In this document: in pieces, positions 1 through 6,983 of the stretch | Layout of the letters: each line of letters starts with the position of its first letter | Position numbering within the stretch: position 1 is the first letter of the stretch | Assembly: GCA_945883885.1 (NCBI GenBank) | Contig: CAMCYM010000087.1 | Coordinates: forward strand, 1-6,983 | From: Chryseobacterium gleum | Lineage (GTDB): Bacteria > Bacteroidota > Bacteroidia > Flavobacteriales_D > Sanyastnellaceae | Length of the DNA: 6,983 bases | Direction of reading: 5' to 3' | The notes under the pieces: model-generated | Databases searched by the model: none | What the model was told of the DNA's origin: nothing | The model's input: only the letters and a program-made list of their open reading frames with translations | Position numbers and translations under genes: made by a program

Positions 1-156
1 GAGCACAGCATCGTGTTGGTCCGCGGCGGCCGGGTGAAGGACCTGCCGGGCGTGCGGTACCACATCGTGCGCGGTGCGCTGGATACAGCAGGTGTGGATG
101 GCCGCGGACAGCGCCGGTCGAAGTATGGAACGAAGCGGAAGAAAGCGAAGAAGTAA
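1..156 (+). CDS. rpsL: 30S ribosomal protein S12, C-terminal fragment (5' end outside window)
   Basis: The window opens in frame inside this gene; the last 51 codons are visible and end in TAA at 154-156. S12 sits at the 30S decoding centre and takes part in mRNA decoding. The fragment contains the S12 signature GGRVKDLPGVRYH (fragment residues 9-21), then a basic tail that includes RSKYGTKRKK. Lys13 of the fragment aligns with the E. coli Lys at position 87/88, a known streptomycin-resistance site, and is wild type here. The following Asp14 aligns with the residue that RimO methylthiolates in E. coli. The second resistance site near Lys42 is off the window. Only 2 bases separate this stop from rpsG, as expected for the start of a str operon. 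Identity is essentially certain; only the N-terminus is missing. Confidence 0.98.
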   Translation, partial: EHSIVLVRGGRVKDLPGVRYHIVRGALDTAGVDGRGQRRSKYGTKRKKAKK

Positions 157-158
157 TC

Positions 159-626
159 ATGAGAAGGAGAGCCCCTAAGAAGCACCCGATCCTGCCGGAC
201 CCGAAGTTCGGCAGCGTCCTCGTCACGAGCTTCGTCAACAACCTCATGCTTGACGGCAAGAAGAGCGTGGCATACACCATTTTCTACGATGCCATGGAGC
301 GTGTGCAGCAGCGCACCGGTGAAGACGGCTTGGCCATCTTCATGAAGGCGCTGGAGAATGTGACGCCGGGTGTGGAGGTGCGCAGCCGCCGTGTGGGCGG
401 TGCGACCTTCCAGATTCCGCAGCCCATTCGGGATACGCGCCGTCAGAGCCTGGCGATGAAGTGGATGATCGGCTACGCACGGAAGCGCAACGAGAAGACC
501 ATGTCGGACCGTCTCGCAGCCGAGGTGATTGCAGCTTCGAAAGAAGAGGGTGCTACGTTCAAGAAGAAGGAGGACACGCACCGCATGGCGGAAGCGAACA
601 AGGCCTTCGCCCATTTCCGTTTCTGA
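159..626 (+). CDS. rpsG: 30S ribosomal protein S7
   Basis: The protein has 155 residues, a normal length for S7. S7 nucleates assembly of the 30S head by binding the 3' domain of 16S rRNA and lines the E site. The N-terminal basic arm MRRRAPKKHPILPDPKFGS is followed by FVNNLMLDGKKS (25-36). The RNA-binding beta-hairpin VEVRSRRVGGATFQIP lies at 72-87, the helical block KWMIGYARKRNEKTM at 101-115, and the C-terminus is THRMAEANKAFAHFRF. The ATG is the first start after the rpsL stop and gives the family-typical N-terminus. It has no clear Shine-Dalgarno sequence, only purine-rich GAAGAAG from the rpsL 3' end. In E. coli, S7 represses its own operon through the rpsL-rpsG spacer; that spacer is 2 bases here. 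Confidence 0.98.
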   Translation: MRRRAPKKHPILPDPKFGSVLVTSFVNNLMLDGKKSVAYTIFYDAMERVQQRTGEDGLAIFMKALENVTPGVEVRSRRVGGATFQIPQPIRDTRRQSLAMKWMIGYARKRNEKTMSDRLAAEVIAASKEEGATFKKKEDTHRMAEANKAFAHFRF

Positions 627-649
627 TCCCCCTTCCCACACGCACCACC

Positions 650-2752
<2,103 letters not shown>

Positions 2753-2768
2753 AGCTTATTCGAATCCC

Positions 2769-3074
2769 ATGACCCAAAAGATCCGCATCAAGCTGAAGTC
2801 GTACGACCACAACCTCGTCGACAAGTCTGCAGAGAAGATCGTGAAGACCGTCAAGGCGACGGGCGCGGTCATCAGCGGCCCCGTGCCGCTGCCGACCCAC
2901 CAGCGCATCTACACGGTCCTTCGTTCGCCCCACGTGAACAAGACCTCGCGCGAGCAGTTCGAGCTCAACTCGTACAAGCGCCTCATCGACATCTACAGCT
3001 CGTCTGCGAAGACAGTGGATGCGCTGATGCGGTTAGAGTTGCCGAGCGGCGTCGAAGTCGAAATCAAAGTCTGA
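2769..3074 (+). CDS. rpsJ: 30S ribosomal protein S10
   Basis: The protein has 101 residues, against about 103 in E. coli. S10 lies in the 30S head, and in E. coli it also joins NusB in antitermination complexes as NusE. The signature IRIKLKSYDHNLVD (5-18) is present. The extended loop runs through LPTHQRIYTVLRSPHVNKTS (41-60), followed by REQFELNSYKRLIDI. The C-terminus LELPSGVEVEIKV is typical of Bacteroidota S10. The ATG is 16 bases after the fusA stop and lacks a Shine-Dalgarno. In many bacteria rpsJ heads its own operon behind a long regulatory leader; here it directly follows fusA, with no room for that leader and no tuf, so it is probably read from the upstream str transcript. Confidence 0.98.
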   Translation: MTQKIRIKLKSYDHNLVDKSAEKIVKTVKATGAVISGPVPLPTHQRIYTVLRSPHVNKTSREQFELNSYKRLIDIYSSSAKTVDALMRLELPSGVEVEIKV

Positions 3075-3133
3075 CGGTCGTTTCTGTTTTCGTTTTCGTT
3101 TTTGTTTAACCCCCCACTGACACTACCCCACTC
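3075..3133 (+). repeat. rpsJ-rplC spacer with five imperfect CGTTTT-like hexamers and a C-rich leader
   Basis: This 59-base gap is the longest intergenic stretch in the window. From 3079 to 3108 it can be divided into five consecutive six-base units: CGTTTC, TGTTTT, CGTTTT, CGTTTT, TGTTTA. All share the core GTTT at the same phase. The remainder up to the rplC ATG contains a run of six C and is almost free of G. I see no GC-rich hairpin before the T-rich block that would make it an intrinsic terminator, and no well-placed pair of Bacteroidota promoter boxes (TTTG and TAnnTTTG), although TTTG itself occurs at 3101-3104. Its function is unknown. It could be a U-rich binding site or standby site in the mRNA, or a slippage-generated repeat. 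Confidence 0.6.
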
Positions 3134-3763
3134 ATGCCCGGACTCATAGGGAAGAAAGTAGGTATGACCAGCATCTACAGTGCCGCTGGAAAGAACATTC
3201 CATGCACGATTCTAGAGGTTGGTCCTTGCGTCGTGACGCAAGTACGTACCCTTGAGAAGGACGGCTACGAAGCTGTCCAGCTAGGCTACGGGGAGCGCTC
3301 TGAGAAGCGCACCTCGAAGGCCATGCAAGGCCATTTCAAGCGCGCCGGTGTGGCGCCGCTCCGCAAGCTTGTGGAGTTCCAGAATTTCACCCAGTCGCTC
3401 AACCCGGGTGACGCGTTGGGCGTGTCAGACGTGTTTGCCGAAGGCGAATTCGTTTCGGTCATCGGAACGTCGAAGGGCAAGGGCTTCCAAGGCGTGGTCA
3501 AGCGCCACGGCTTCGGCGGGGTCGGTCAAGCCACGCACGGTCAGCACAACCGCCTCCGTGCGCCGGGTTCTGTCGGTGCTGCATCGACTCCTGCGCGCGT
3601 TTTCAAAGGCATGCGCATGGCGGGCCAAACGGGGAACAGCCGCGTAACCATCGAGAACCTCGAAGTGGTCCGCATCCTCGCTGAGGACGGGATCCTTGTG
3701 GTCAAAGGTGCGGTTCCTGGACACAAAGGGGCATTTGTTGTAATCCGTAAGCCCAACGCGTGA
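3134..3763 (+). CDS. rplC: 50S ribosomal protein L3
   Basis: The protein has 209 residues, the usual L3 length. L3 binds 23S rRNA early in assembly, and its long loop reaches towards the peptidyl-transferase centre. It starts with the family signature MPGLIGKKVGMTSIY. KGKGFQGVVKRHGF is at 114-127, and the central loop runs through THGQHNRLRAPGSVG (134-148) to RVFKGMRMAGQTGN (155-168). It ends with the conserved LVVKGAVPGHKG. In E. coli, PrmB methylates a glutamine just after PGSIG; the matching stretch here is PGSVGAASTP and has no glutamine, so that modification is not expected. The ATG follows a C-rich leader without a Shine-Dalgarno. The TGA stop shares its final base with the rplD ATG. 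Confidence 0.98.
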   Translation: MPGLIGKKVGMTSIYSAAGKNIPCTILEVGPCVVTQVRTLEKDGYEAVQLGYGERSEKRTSKAMQGHFKRAGVAPLRKLVEFQNFTQSLNPGDALGVSDVFAEGEFVSVIGTSKGKGFQGVVKRHGFGGVGQATHGQHNRLRAPGSVGAASTPARVFKGMRMAGQTGNSRVTIENLEVVRILAEDGILVVKGAVPGHKGAFVVIRKPNA

Positions 3764-4389
3764 TGAAACTGAGCGTGTACAGCACAGACGGCAAAAAGAC
3801 CGCGAAGTCGGTTGAACTGGCCGCAGAAGTGTTCGGGATTGAACCGAACGACCACGCCATTTATTTGGACGTGAAGCGCTACATGGCCGCACAACGCCAG
3901 GGCACCCACGACACCCTGCACCGCGGGGTGGTCTCCGGATCGACGCGGAAGCTGAAGAAGCAGAAGGGTACGGGCGGGGCACGTGCGGGCAGCATCAAGA
4001 ACCCACTCTACCGTGGGGGCGGTACCATCTTCGGTCCCCAGCCGCGCGATTACTCGCACAAGCTGAACATCAAGGTGAAGCAACTCGCTCGCCGGAGTGC
4101 GCTGAGCTACAAGGCAAAGGCCGACGGCATCCGCGTCGTAGAGCCCATCGCGATGGGAGCTCCGAAGACGAAAGACTTCGTCGCCATCTTGAACAACCTG
4201 GAACTGGGCACGACAAAGACGCTCGTGGTGCTGCCAGCACAGAACGATGCGGTCTACTTGAGCGCTCGGAACCTCCCGAAGCATCGGGTGATGGTGGCCA
4301 CGGATTTGAGCACCTACGATATCATGAACTGTAACACCCTCCTCTTCGTGGACAACGCGCATGAGGTGCTCGAGGGCATGCTGAAATAA
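3763..4389 (+). CDS. rplD: 50S ribosomal protein L4
   Basis: The protein has 208 residues, a normal L4 length. L4 binds 23S rRNA, and its extended loop helps form the peptide exit-tunnel constriction together with L22. The loop is visible: RKLKKQKGTGGARAGSIKNP (62-81), then YRGGGTIFGPQPRDYSHKLN. Lys68 in QKGTG aligns with the E. coli macrolide-resistance site Lys63 and is unchanged. The C-terminal half binds no obvious ligand and ends LFVDNAHEVLEGMLK. I chose the ATG at 3763, which overlaps the rplC stop as TGATG and suggests coupling by re-initiation. A GTG at 3760 is in frame and would add only one residue. E. coli L4 represses its operon through the S10 leader and RNase E; no such leader is present here. 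Confidence 0.97.
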   Translation: MKLSVYSTDGKKTAKSVELAAEVFGIEPNDHAIYLDVKRYMAAQRQGTHDTLHRGVVSGSTRKLKKQKGTGGARAGSIKNPLYRGGGTIFGPQPRDYSHKLNIKVKQLARRSALSYKAKADGIRVVEPIAMGAPKTKDFVAILNNLELGTTKTLVVLPAQNDAVYLSARNLPKHRVMVATDLSTYDIMNCNTLLFVDNAHEVLEGMLK

Positions 4390-4392
4390 GGA
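4388..4392 (+). promoter_or_regulatory. Possible Shine-Dalgarno sequence of rplW
   Basis: AAGGA lies 5 bases upstream of the rplW ATG and overlaps the rplD stop codon; the full purine stretch reads AAGGAAGG. It is the only well-placed Shine-Dalgarno-like string before any of the ten complete start codons in this window. An AAGGA at 5783-5787 lies 17 bases before the rplV start, which is too far. Whether it is used depends on the 16S rRNA tail, which is not in the window. Confidence 0.45.
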
Positions 4393-4397
4393 AGGCC

Positions 4398-4691
4398 ATG
4401 CAGAACATCCTCATCAAGCCGCTCATCACGGAGAAAATGGCGAACGCAACGGACCGCACGAATGCATATGGCTTCGTGGTGGCGTTGGGTGCGAACAAAA
4501 TCGAGATCAAGAAGGCCATCGAGCAGAAGTACGGCGTCACGGTCACGGGCATCAGCACCGTCCGTGTCGATGGAAAAGCCCGTCAGCGATACACGAAGAC
4601 TGGAGTCGTCCGCGGCCGTTCCTCGTCGTACAAGAAGGCCATCGTGCGTTTGGGCGAAGGTCAATCCATTGACTTCTACGACAACCTCTAA
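4398..4691 (+). CDS. rplW: 50S ribosomal protein L23
   Basis: The protein has 97 residues, within the family range of about 95-100. L23 lies beside the exit of the nascent-peptide tunnel and is the docking site for trigger factor and near that of SRP. The N-terminus MQNILIKPLITEKM includes Glu12, which aligns with E. coli L23 Glu18, the trigger-factor contact. Other family features are NKIEIKKAIEQKYGV (33-47), the VRVDGKARQRY loop (55-65) that reaches towards rRNA, and the end VRLGEGQSIDFYDNL. It starts 8 bases after rplD and is the only gene here with a plausible Shine-Dalgarno sequence. Confidence 0.97.
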   Translation: MQNILIKPLITEKMANATDRTNAYGFVVALGANKIEIKKAIEQKYGVTVTGISTVRVDGKARQRYTKTGVVRGRSSSYKKAIVRLGEGQSIDFYDNL

Positions 4692-4697
4692 CAGACC

Positions 4698-5519
4698 ATG
4701 GCACTCCGTAAATTCAATCCCGTTACCCCGGGCATGCGCCATCGGGTGTTGGCGAAGTTCGAGGAGCTGACCGCGTCAACTCCGCACAAACCCTTGCTCG
4801 AGCCCATCAAGAAATCAGGTGGACGGAACAAGGACGGCAAAATGACCATGCGCTACATCGGCGGCGGTCACAAGCGCCGGTACCGCATCATCGACTTCCT
4901 GCGCGACAAGCACATGGAGGCTACGGTGCTGACGGTGGAATACGATCCGAACCGCACGTCGCGCATCTGCCTCGTGGAGTACGCAGACGGCGAGAAGCGC
5001 TACATCATCGCTCCGGCGGGCCTCCGTCCGGGCATGACGATCCACAGTGGCAAGGAGGCTACTCCGAACGTGGGCCACGCGATGTACCTGTCGGACATTC
5101 CGATGGGAACCATCATCCACAACATCGAGATGTACCCGGGCAAGGGCGCTTGCATTGCGCGGAGTGCTGGTTCGTACGCTCAGTTGAATGCTCGGGATGG
5201 CAAGTACGCCATCCTGCGGCTCCCGAGCGGCGAGACCCGCATGATTTTGACGTCTTGCATGGCTGTCATCGGTGCGGTGAGCAATTCGGAGCACAACCAG
5301 CAGATTTCTGGTAAAGCCGGTCGTTCCCGCTGGCTGGGTCGCCGCCCGCGTGTCCGCGGTGTGGTGATGAACCCGGTCGATCACCCGATGGGTGGTGGTG
5401 AGGGTCGTGCATCGGGCGGACACCCCCGCTCACGGAAGGGCTTGCTCGCGAAAGGGCAGAAGACGCGGAATCCGCGGAAGCCTTCGAAGAAGTTGATCAT
5501 TGAACGCCGGAAGAAGTAA
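4698..5519 (+). CDS. rplB: 50S ribosomal protein L2
   Basis: The protein has 273 residues, the same length as E. coli L2. L2 binds 23S rRNA near the peptidyl-transferase centre and is needed for subunit joining. Visible features are SGGRN (40-44), the RNA-binding core RYIGGGHKRRYRIIDF (52-67), EYDPNRTSRI (81-90), the middle segment MYPGKGACIARSAGSYAQL (145-163) and the C-terminal NPVDHPMGGGEGR (225-237). His229 corresponds to the E. coli histidine shown to be important for peptidyl transfer. The next conserved histidine of NPVDHPHGGGEGR is Met231 here, which I recall as common in Bacteroidota. The tail is very basic (PSKKLIIERRKK). The start context is ACCATGG, 6 bases after rplW, with no Shine-Dalgarno. 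Confidence 0.98.
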   Translation: MALRKFNPVTPGMRHRVLAKFEELTASTPHKPLLEPIKKSGGRNKDGKMTMRYIGGGHKRRYRIIDFLRDKHMEATVLTVEYDPNRTSRICLVEYADGEKRYIIAPAGLRPGMTIHSGKEATPNVGHAMYLSDIPMGTIIHNIEMYPGKGACIARSAGSYAQLNARDGKYAILRLPSGETRMILTSCMAVIGAVSNSEHNQQISGKAGRSRWLGRRPRVRGVVMNPVDHPMGGGEGRASGGHPRSRKGLLAKGQKTRNPRKPSKKLIIERRKK

Positions 5520-5524
5520 TCGTT

Positions 5525-5800
5525 ATGGCCCGTTCGCTAAAAAAACCCCCGTTCGTACACTACAAGCTGACCGCTCGTGTGTATGCCATGCAGGAATCCG
5601 GCAAGAAGGCTGTGATCAAGACATGGTCACGTGCCAGCACGATTACCCCGGATTTCGTGGGTCTCACCATCGCTGTCCACAATGGACGGCAGTTCATTCC
5701 CGTGTTCGTCACGGAGAACATGGTCGGTCACAAACTCGGCGAGTTTTCACCCACACGTACCTTCCGCGGCCACGCCGACAAAAAGGATAAGAAGCGCTGA
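5525..5800 (+). CDS. rpsS: 30S ribosomal protein S19
   Basis: The protein has 91 residues (family about 92). S19 forms a head complex with S13, touches the A-site tRNA region and contributes to bridge B1a with the 50S subunit. It shows MARSLKKPPFVHYKL at the N-terminus, KTWSRASTITPDFVGLTIAV, then HNGRQFIPVFVTENMVGH and KLGEFSPTRTFRGHADKK. Residue 8 is Pro where E. coli and many others have Gly (KKGPF). The codons for KKPP give an A7 run at 5539-5545 next to a C5 run. The reading frame remains intact after it, so there is no sign of a frameshift. The gene starts 5 bases after rplB without a Shine-Dalgarno. Confidence 0.98.
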   Translation: MARSLKKPPFVHYKLTARVYAMQESGKKAVIKTWSRASTITPDFVGLTIAVHNGRQFIPVFVTENMVGHKLGEFSPTRTFRGHADKKDKKR

Positions 5801-5804
5801 TACC

Positions 5805-6200
5805 ATGGGACAACGCAAACGCAACGCCGCCGATCAGCGGAAGGAAGAAATGAAGAGCACGGCCATCGCGCGGTTGAATGACTGCCCGACGTCGCCGCGT
5901 AAGATGCGCCTGGTCGCCGATACCGTTCGGGGCAAGGAGGTGTTCCAAGCATTGAACATTTTGAAGTTCAGCGCGCGGGAAGCATCGAACCGGTTAGAGA
6001 AGCTCCTCCGTTCGGCCATCGCGAACTGGGAAGCAAAGAACAACGGAGCGCGTCCGGAAGAGGCATCGCTCGTGGTTCGTGAGATCAAAGTAGACGGGGC
6101 TGGCATGTTGAAGCGGTTGCAACCGGCTCCACAGGGCCGTGCACACCGCATTCGCAAGCGCAGCAACCACGTGACCATCATCGTAGACTCCGTCAAGTAA
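5805..6200 (+). CDS. rplV: 50S ribosomal protein L22
   Basis: The protein has 131 residues, longer than the 110 of E. coli because of an N-terminal extension (about residues 1-25) before PTSPRKMRLVADTVRGK (28-44). Such an extension is usual in Bacteroidota. L22 binds all domains of 23S rRNA, and its long beta-hairpin lines the exit tunnel. The hairpin is seen as VDGAGMLKRLQPAPQGRAHR (96-115), followed by IRKRSNHVTIIV. The MLKR segment covering the E. coli erythromycin-resistance deletion site is intact. I chose the ATG at 5805 (ACCATGG, 4 bases after rpsS) because the encoded MGQRKRNAADQRKEEMKS resembles family N-termini. The frame stays open upstream to 5631 only inside rpsS, and an internal ATG at 5850 is a less likely alternative. 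Confidence 0.97.
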   Translation: MGQRKRNAADQRKEEMKSTAIARLNDCPTSPRKMRLVADTVRGKEVFQALNILKFSAREASNRLEKLLRSAIANWEAKNNGARPEEASLVVREIKVDGAGMLKRLQPAPQGRAHRIRKRSNHVTIIVDSVK

Positions 6201-6202
6201 TT

Positions 6203-6970
6203 ATGGGACAGAAGACAAACCCCATCGGAAACCGCCTCGGATTCATCCGTGGCTGGGACAGCAACTGGTACGGAGGAAAGGACTACAGCGAGAAACTCGT
6301 TGAGGACGAAAAGATCCGGGAGTACCTGATGGCACGCTTGCGGAAGGCAAGTGTATCGAGCATCGTCATTGAGCGGACGCTGAAGTTGGTTACGTTGACC
6401 ATCCGCACGGCACGTCCGGGTGTGATCATCGGAAAAGGCGGCCAAGAGGTGGACAAGTTGCGCGAAGAGCTGAAGAAGCTGACGGGCAAGGAGATCCAAA
6501 TCAACATCTTCGAAATCAAGCGTCCTGAGTTGGATGCACGGTTGGTGGCGGAGAGCATTGCACGCCAAATCGAAGCAAGGATTTCTCACCGTCGGGCCAT
6601 CAAAATGTCCATCGCAGGAACCATGCGGATGGGTGCTGAGGGCATCAAAGTGAATATCGCGGGCCGGGTGAACGGTGCGGAAATTGCCCGTTCAGAGTCG
6701 TACAAGGAGGGACGTATTCCGTTGCACACGTTCCGTGCGGACATCGACTACAGCATTGTCGAGGCCCACACGACCTACGGCCGGATTGGCATCAAGTGTT
6801 GGATTTGCCGCGGTGAGGTGTATGGTAAGCGGGACTTGAGCCCGATTCCGGCACCGAAAAAGCCTACGGGCGGTCCAGAACGCCGTCCGGGTGGAAGCCC
6901 AGGAGCGGATCGTCGCCCCAGTGGGGGTGGAGCGGGAGCAGGTCAACGTCGTCGTACCCCGCGCAACTGA
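6203..6970 (+). CDS. rpsC: 30S ribosomal protein S3
   Basis: The protein has 255 residues against 233 in E. coli. S3 forms the mRNA entry channel with S4 and S5 and contributes to unwinding of structured mRNA. The N-terminus is MGQKTNPIGNRLGFIRGWDS. The type II KH domain has the loop GVIIGKGG (73-80). Arg130, Arg131 and Lys134 in SHRRAIKMSI match the E. coli entry-channel residues Arg131, Arg132 and Lys135. The C-terminal domain runs through RIPLHTFRADIDYSIVEAHT (171-190) to GEVYGKRDLSP (204-214). Residues 215-255 form a low-complexity tail rich in Gly, Pro and Arg with two RRP(G/S)G blocks, probably disordered. Tandem in-frame stops TGA TAG end the gene (6968-6973). It starts 2 bases after rplV without a Shine-Dalgarno. 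Confidence 0.98.
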   Translation: MGQKTNPIGNRLGFIRGWDSNWYGGKDYSEKLVEDEKIREYLMARLRKASVSSIVIERTLKLVTLTIRTARPGVIIGKGGQEVDKLREELKKLTGKEIQINIFEIKRPELDARLVAESIARQIEARISHRRAIKMSIAGTMRMGAEGIKVNIAGRVNGAEIARSESYKEGRIPLHTFRADIDYSIVEAHTTYGRIGIKCWICRGEVYGKRDLSPIPAPKKPTGGPERRPGGSPGADRRPSGGGAGAGQRRRTPRN

Positions 6971-6983
6971 TAGAGCTGAGAAA
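6971..6983 (+). other. Short downstream flank, next gene not reached
   Basis: These 13 bases follow the rpsC stop and hold no start codon. They begin with TAG, a second stop in frame with rpsC. By family gene order rplP (L16) would be expected just beyond the window, but nothing of it can be seen. Confidence 0.5.

Noticed and set aside
461..649. 63-codon upstream extension of the fusA reading frame
   Set aside because: It lies inside rpsG in another frame and does not resemble EF-G. The ATG at 650 gives the standard N-terminus and a normal 700-residue length.
3079..3115. T-rich block after rpsJ as an intrinsic terminator
   Set aside because: No GC-rich hairpin precedes the T stretch, the T stretch is broken by C and G, and essential genes of the same operon follow immediately.
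3075..3133. Bacteroidota-type promoter in the rpsJ-rplC spacer
   Set aside because: TTTG occurs at 3101-3104, but no TAnnTTTG box stands at a suitable distance downstream.
3541..4362. 273-codon open frame on the minus strand across rplC and rplD
   Set aside because: It is antisense to two conserved ribosomal genes, has no recognisable motifs and fits a codon-bias shadow.
5540..5545. Programmed -1 frameshift at A AAA AAA in rpsS
   Set aside because: The KK codons belong to a conserved S19 motif, the zero frame encodes the full protein, and the alternate frames give nothing recognisable.
5631..5804. 58-codon upstream extension of the rplV frame
   Set aside because: It overlaps rpsS in a different frame; the ATG at 5805 encodes the expected L22 N-terminus.
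6916..6927. CCCC-AGT-GGGG inverted repeat near the end of rpsC
   Set aside because: The stem is only 4-5 bp, lies inside coding sequence encoding the Pro/Gly-rich tail, and no T-run follows.

Overview
The window is a single uninterrupted run of ribosomal-protein and translation-factor genes, all on the + strand. It holds the 3' end of rpsL (S12), then rpsG (S7), fusA (EF-G), rpsJ (S10), rplC (L3), rplD (L4), rplW (L23), rplB (L2), rpsS (S19), rplV (L22) and rpsC (S3), and it ends 13 bases past the rpsC stop. This is the bacterial str operon joined directly to the S10 operon.

Organism: the proteins read as Bacteroidota. Supporting features are the 101-residue S10 ending in LELPSGVEVEIKV, L2 with NPVDHPMGGGEGR followed by ASGGHPRSRKG, L22 with an N-terminal extension before PTSPRKMRLVAD, S3 with RGWDSNWYGGKDY, and L3 starting MPGLIGKKVGMTS. 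The absence of tuf between fusA and rpsJ and the near absence of Shine-Dalgarno sequences fit the same phylum. The DNA is GC-rich (about 55-65% in the lines I tallied by hand), which is high for the phylum. I cannot place it more precisely from the sequence alone.

Layout: genes are packed tightly, with gaps of 2, 23, 16, 59, -1, 8, 6, 5, 4 and 2 bases in order. The only gap over 25 bases is the 59-base rpsJ-rplC spacer, which carries five imperfect CGTTTT-like hexamers followed by a C-rich, G-poor leader. I see no convincing promoter, intrinsic terminator, tRNA, mobile element, CRISPR array or frameshift. No gene-free stretch exceeds 300 bases.

How the genes work together: S12, S7, S10, S19 and S3 belong to the 30S subunit, L3, L4, L23, L2 and L22 to the 50S subunit, and EF-G drives translocation. 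The arrangement suggests one co-transcribed mRNA whose cistrons are probably translationally coupled. The gaps where E. coli carries its S7-binding site (rpsL-rpsG) and its S10 leader (upstream of rpsJ) are only 2 and 16 bases here, so those two control mechanisms cannot exist in their E. coli form.

I found no new biological system. The points worth a second look are small: the hexamer-repeat spacer, the start-codon contexts, the lone Shine-Dalgarno-like rplW leader and a few lineage-type substitutions.
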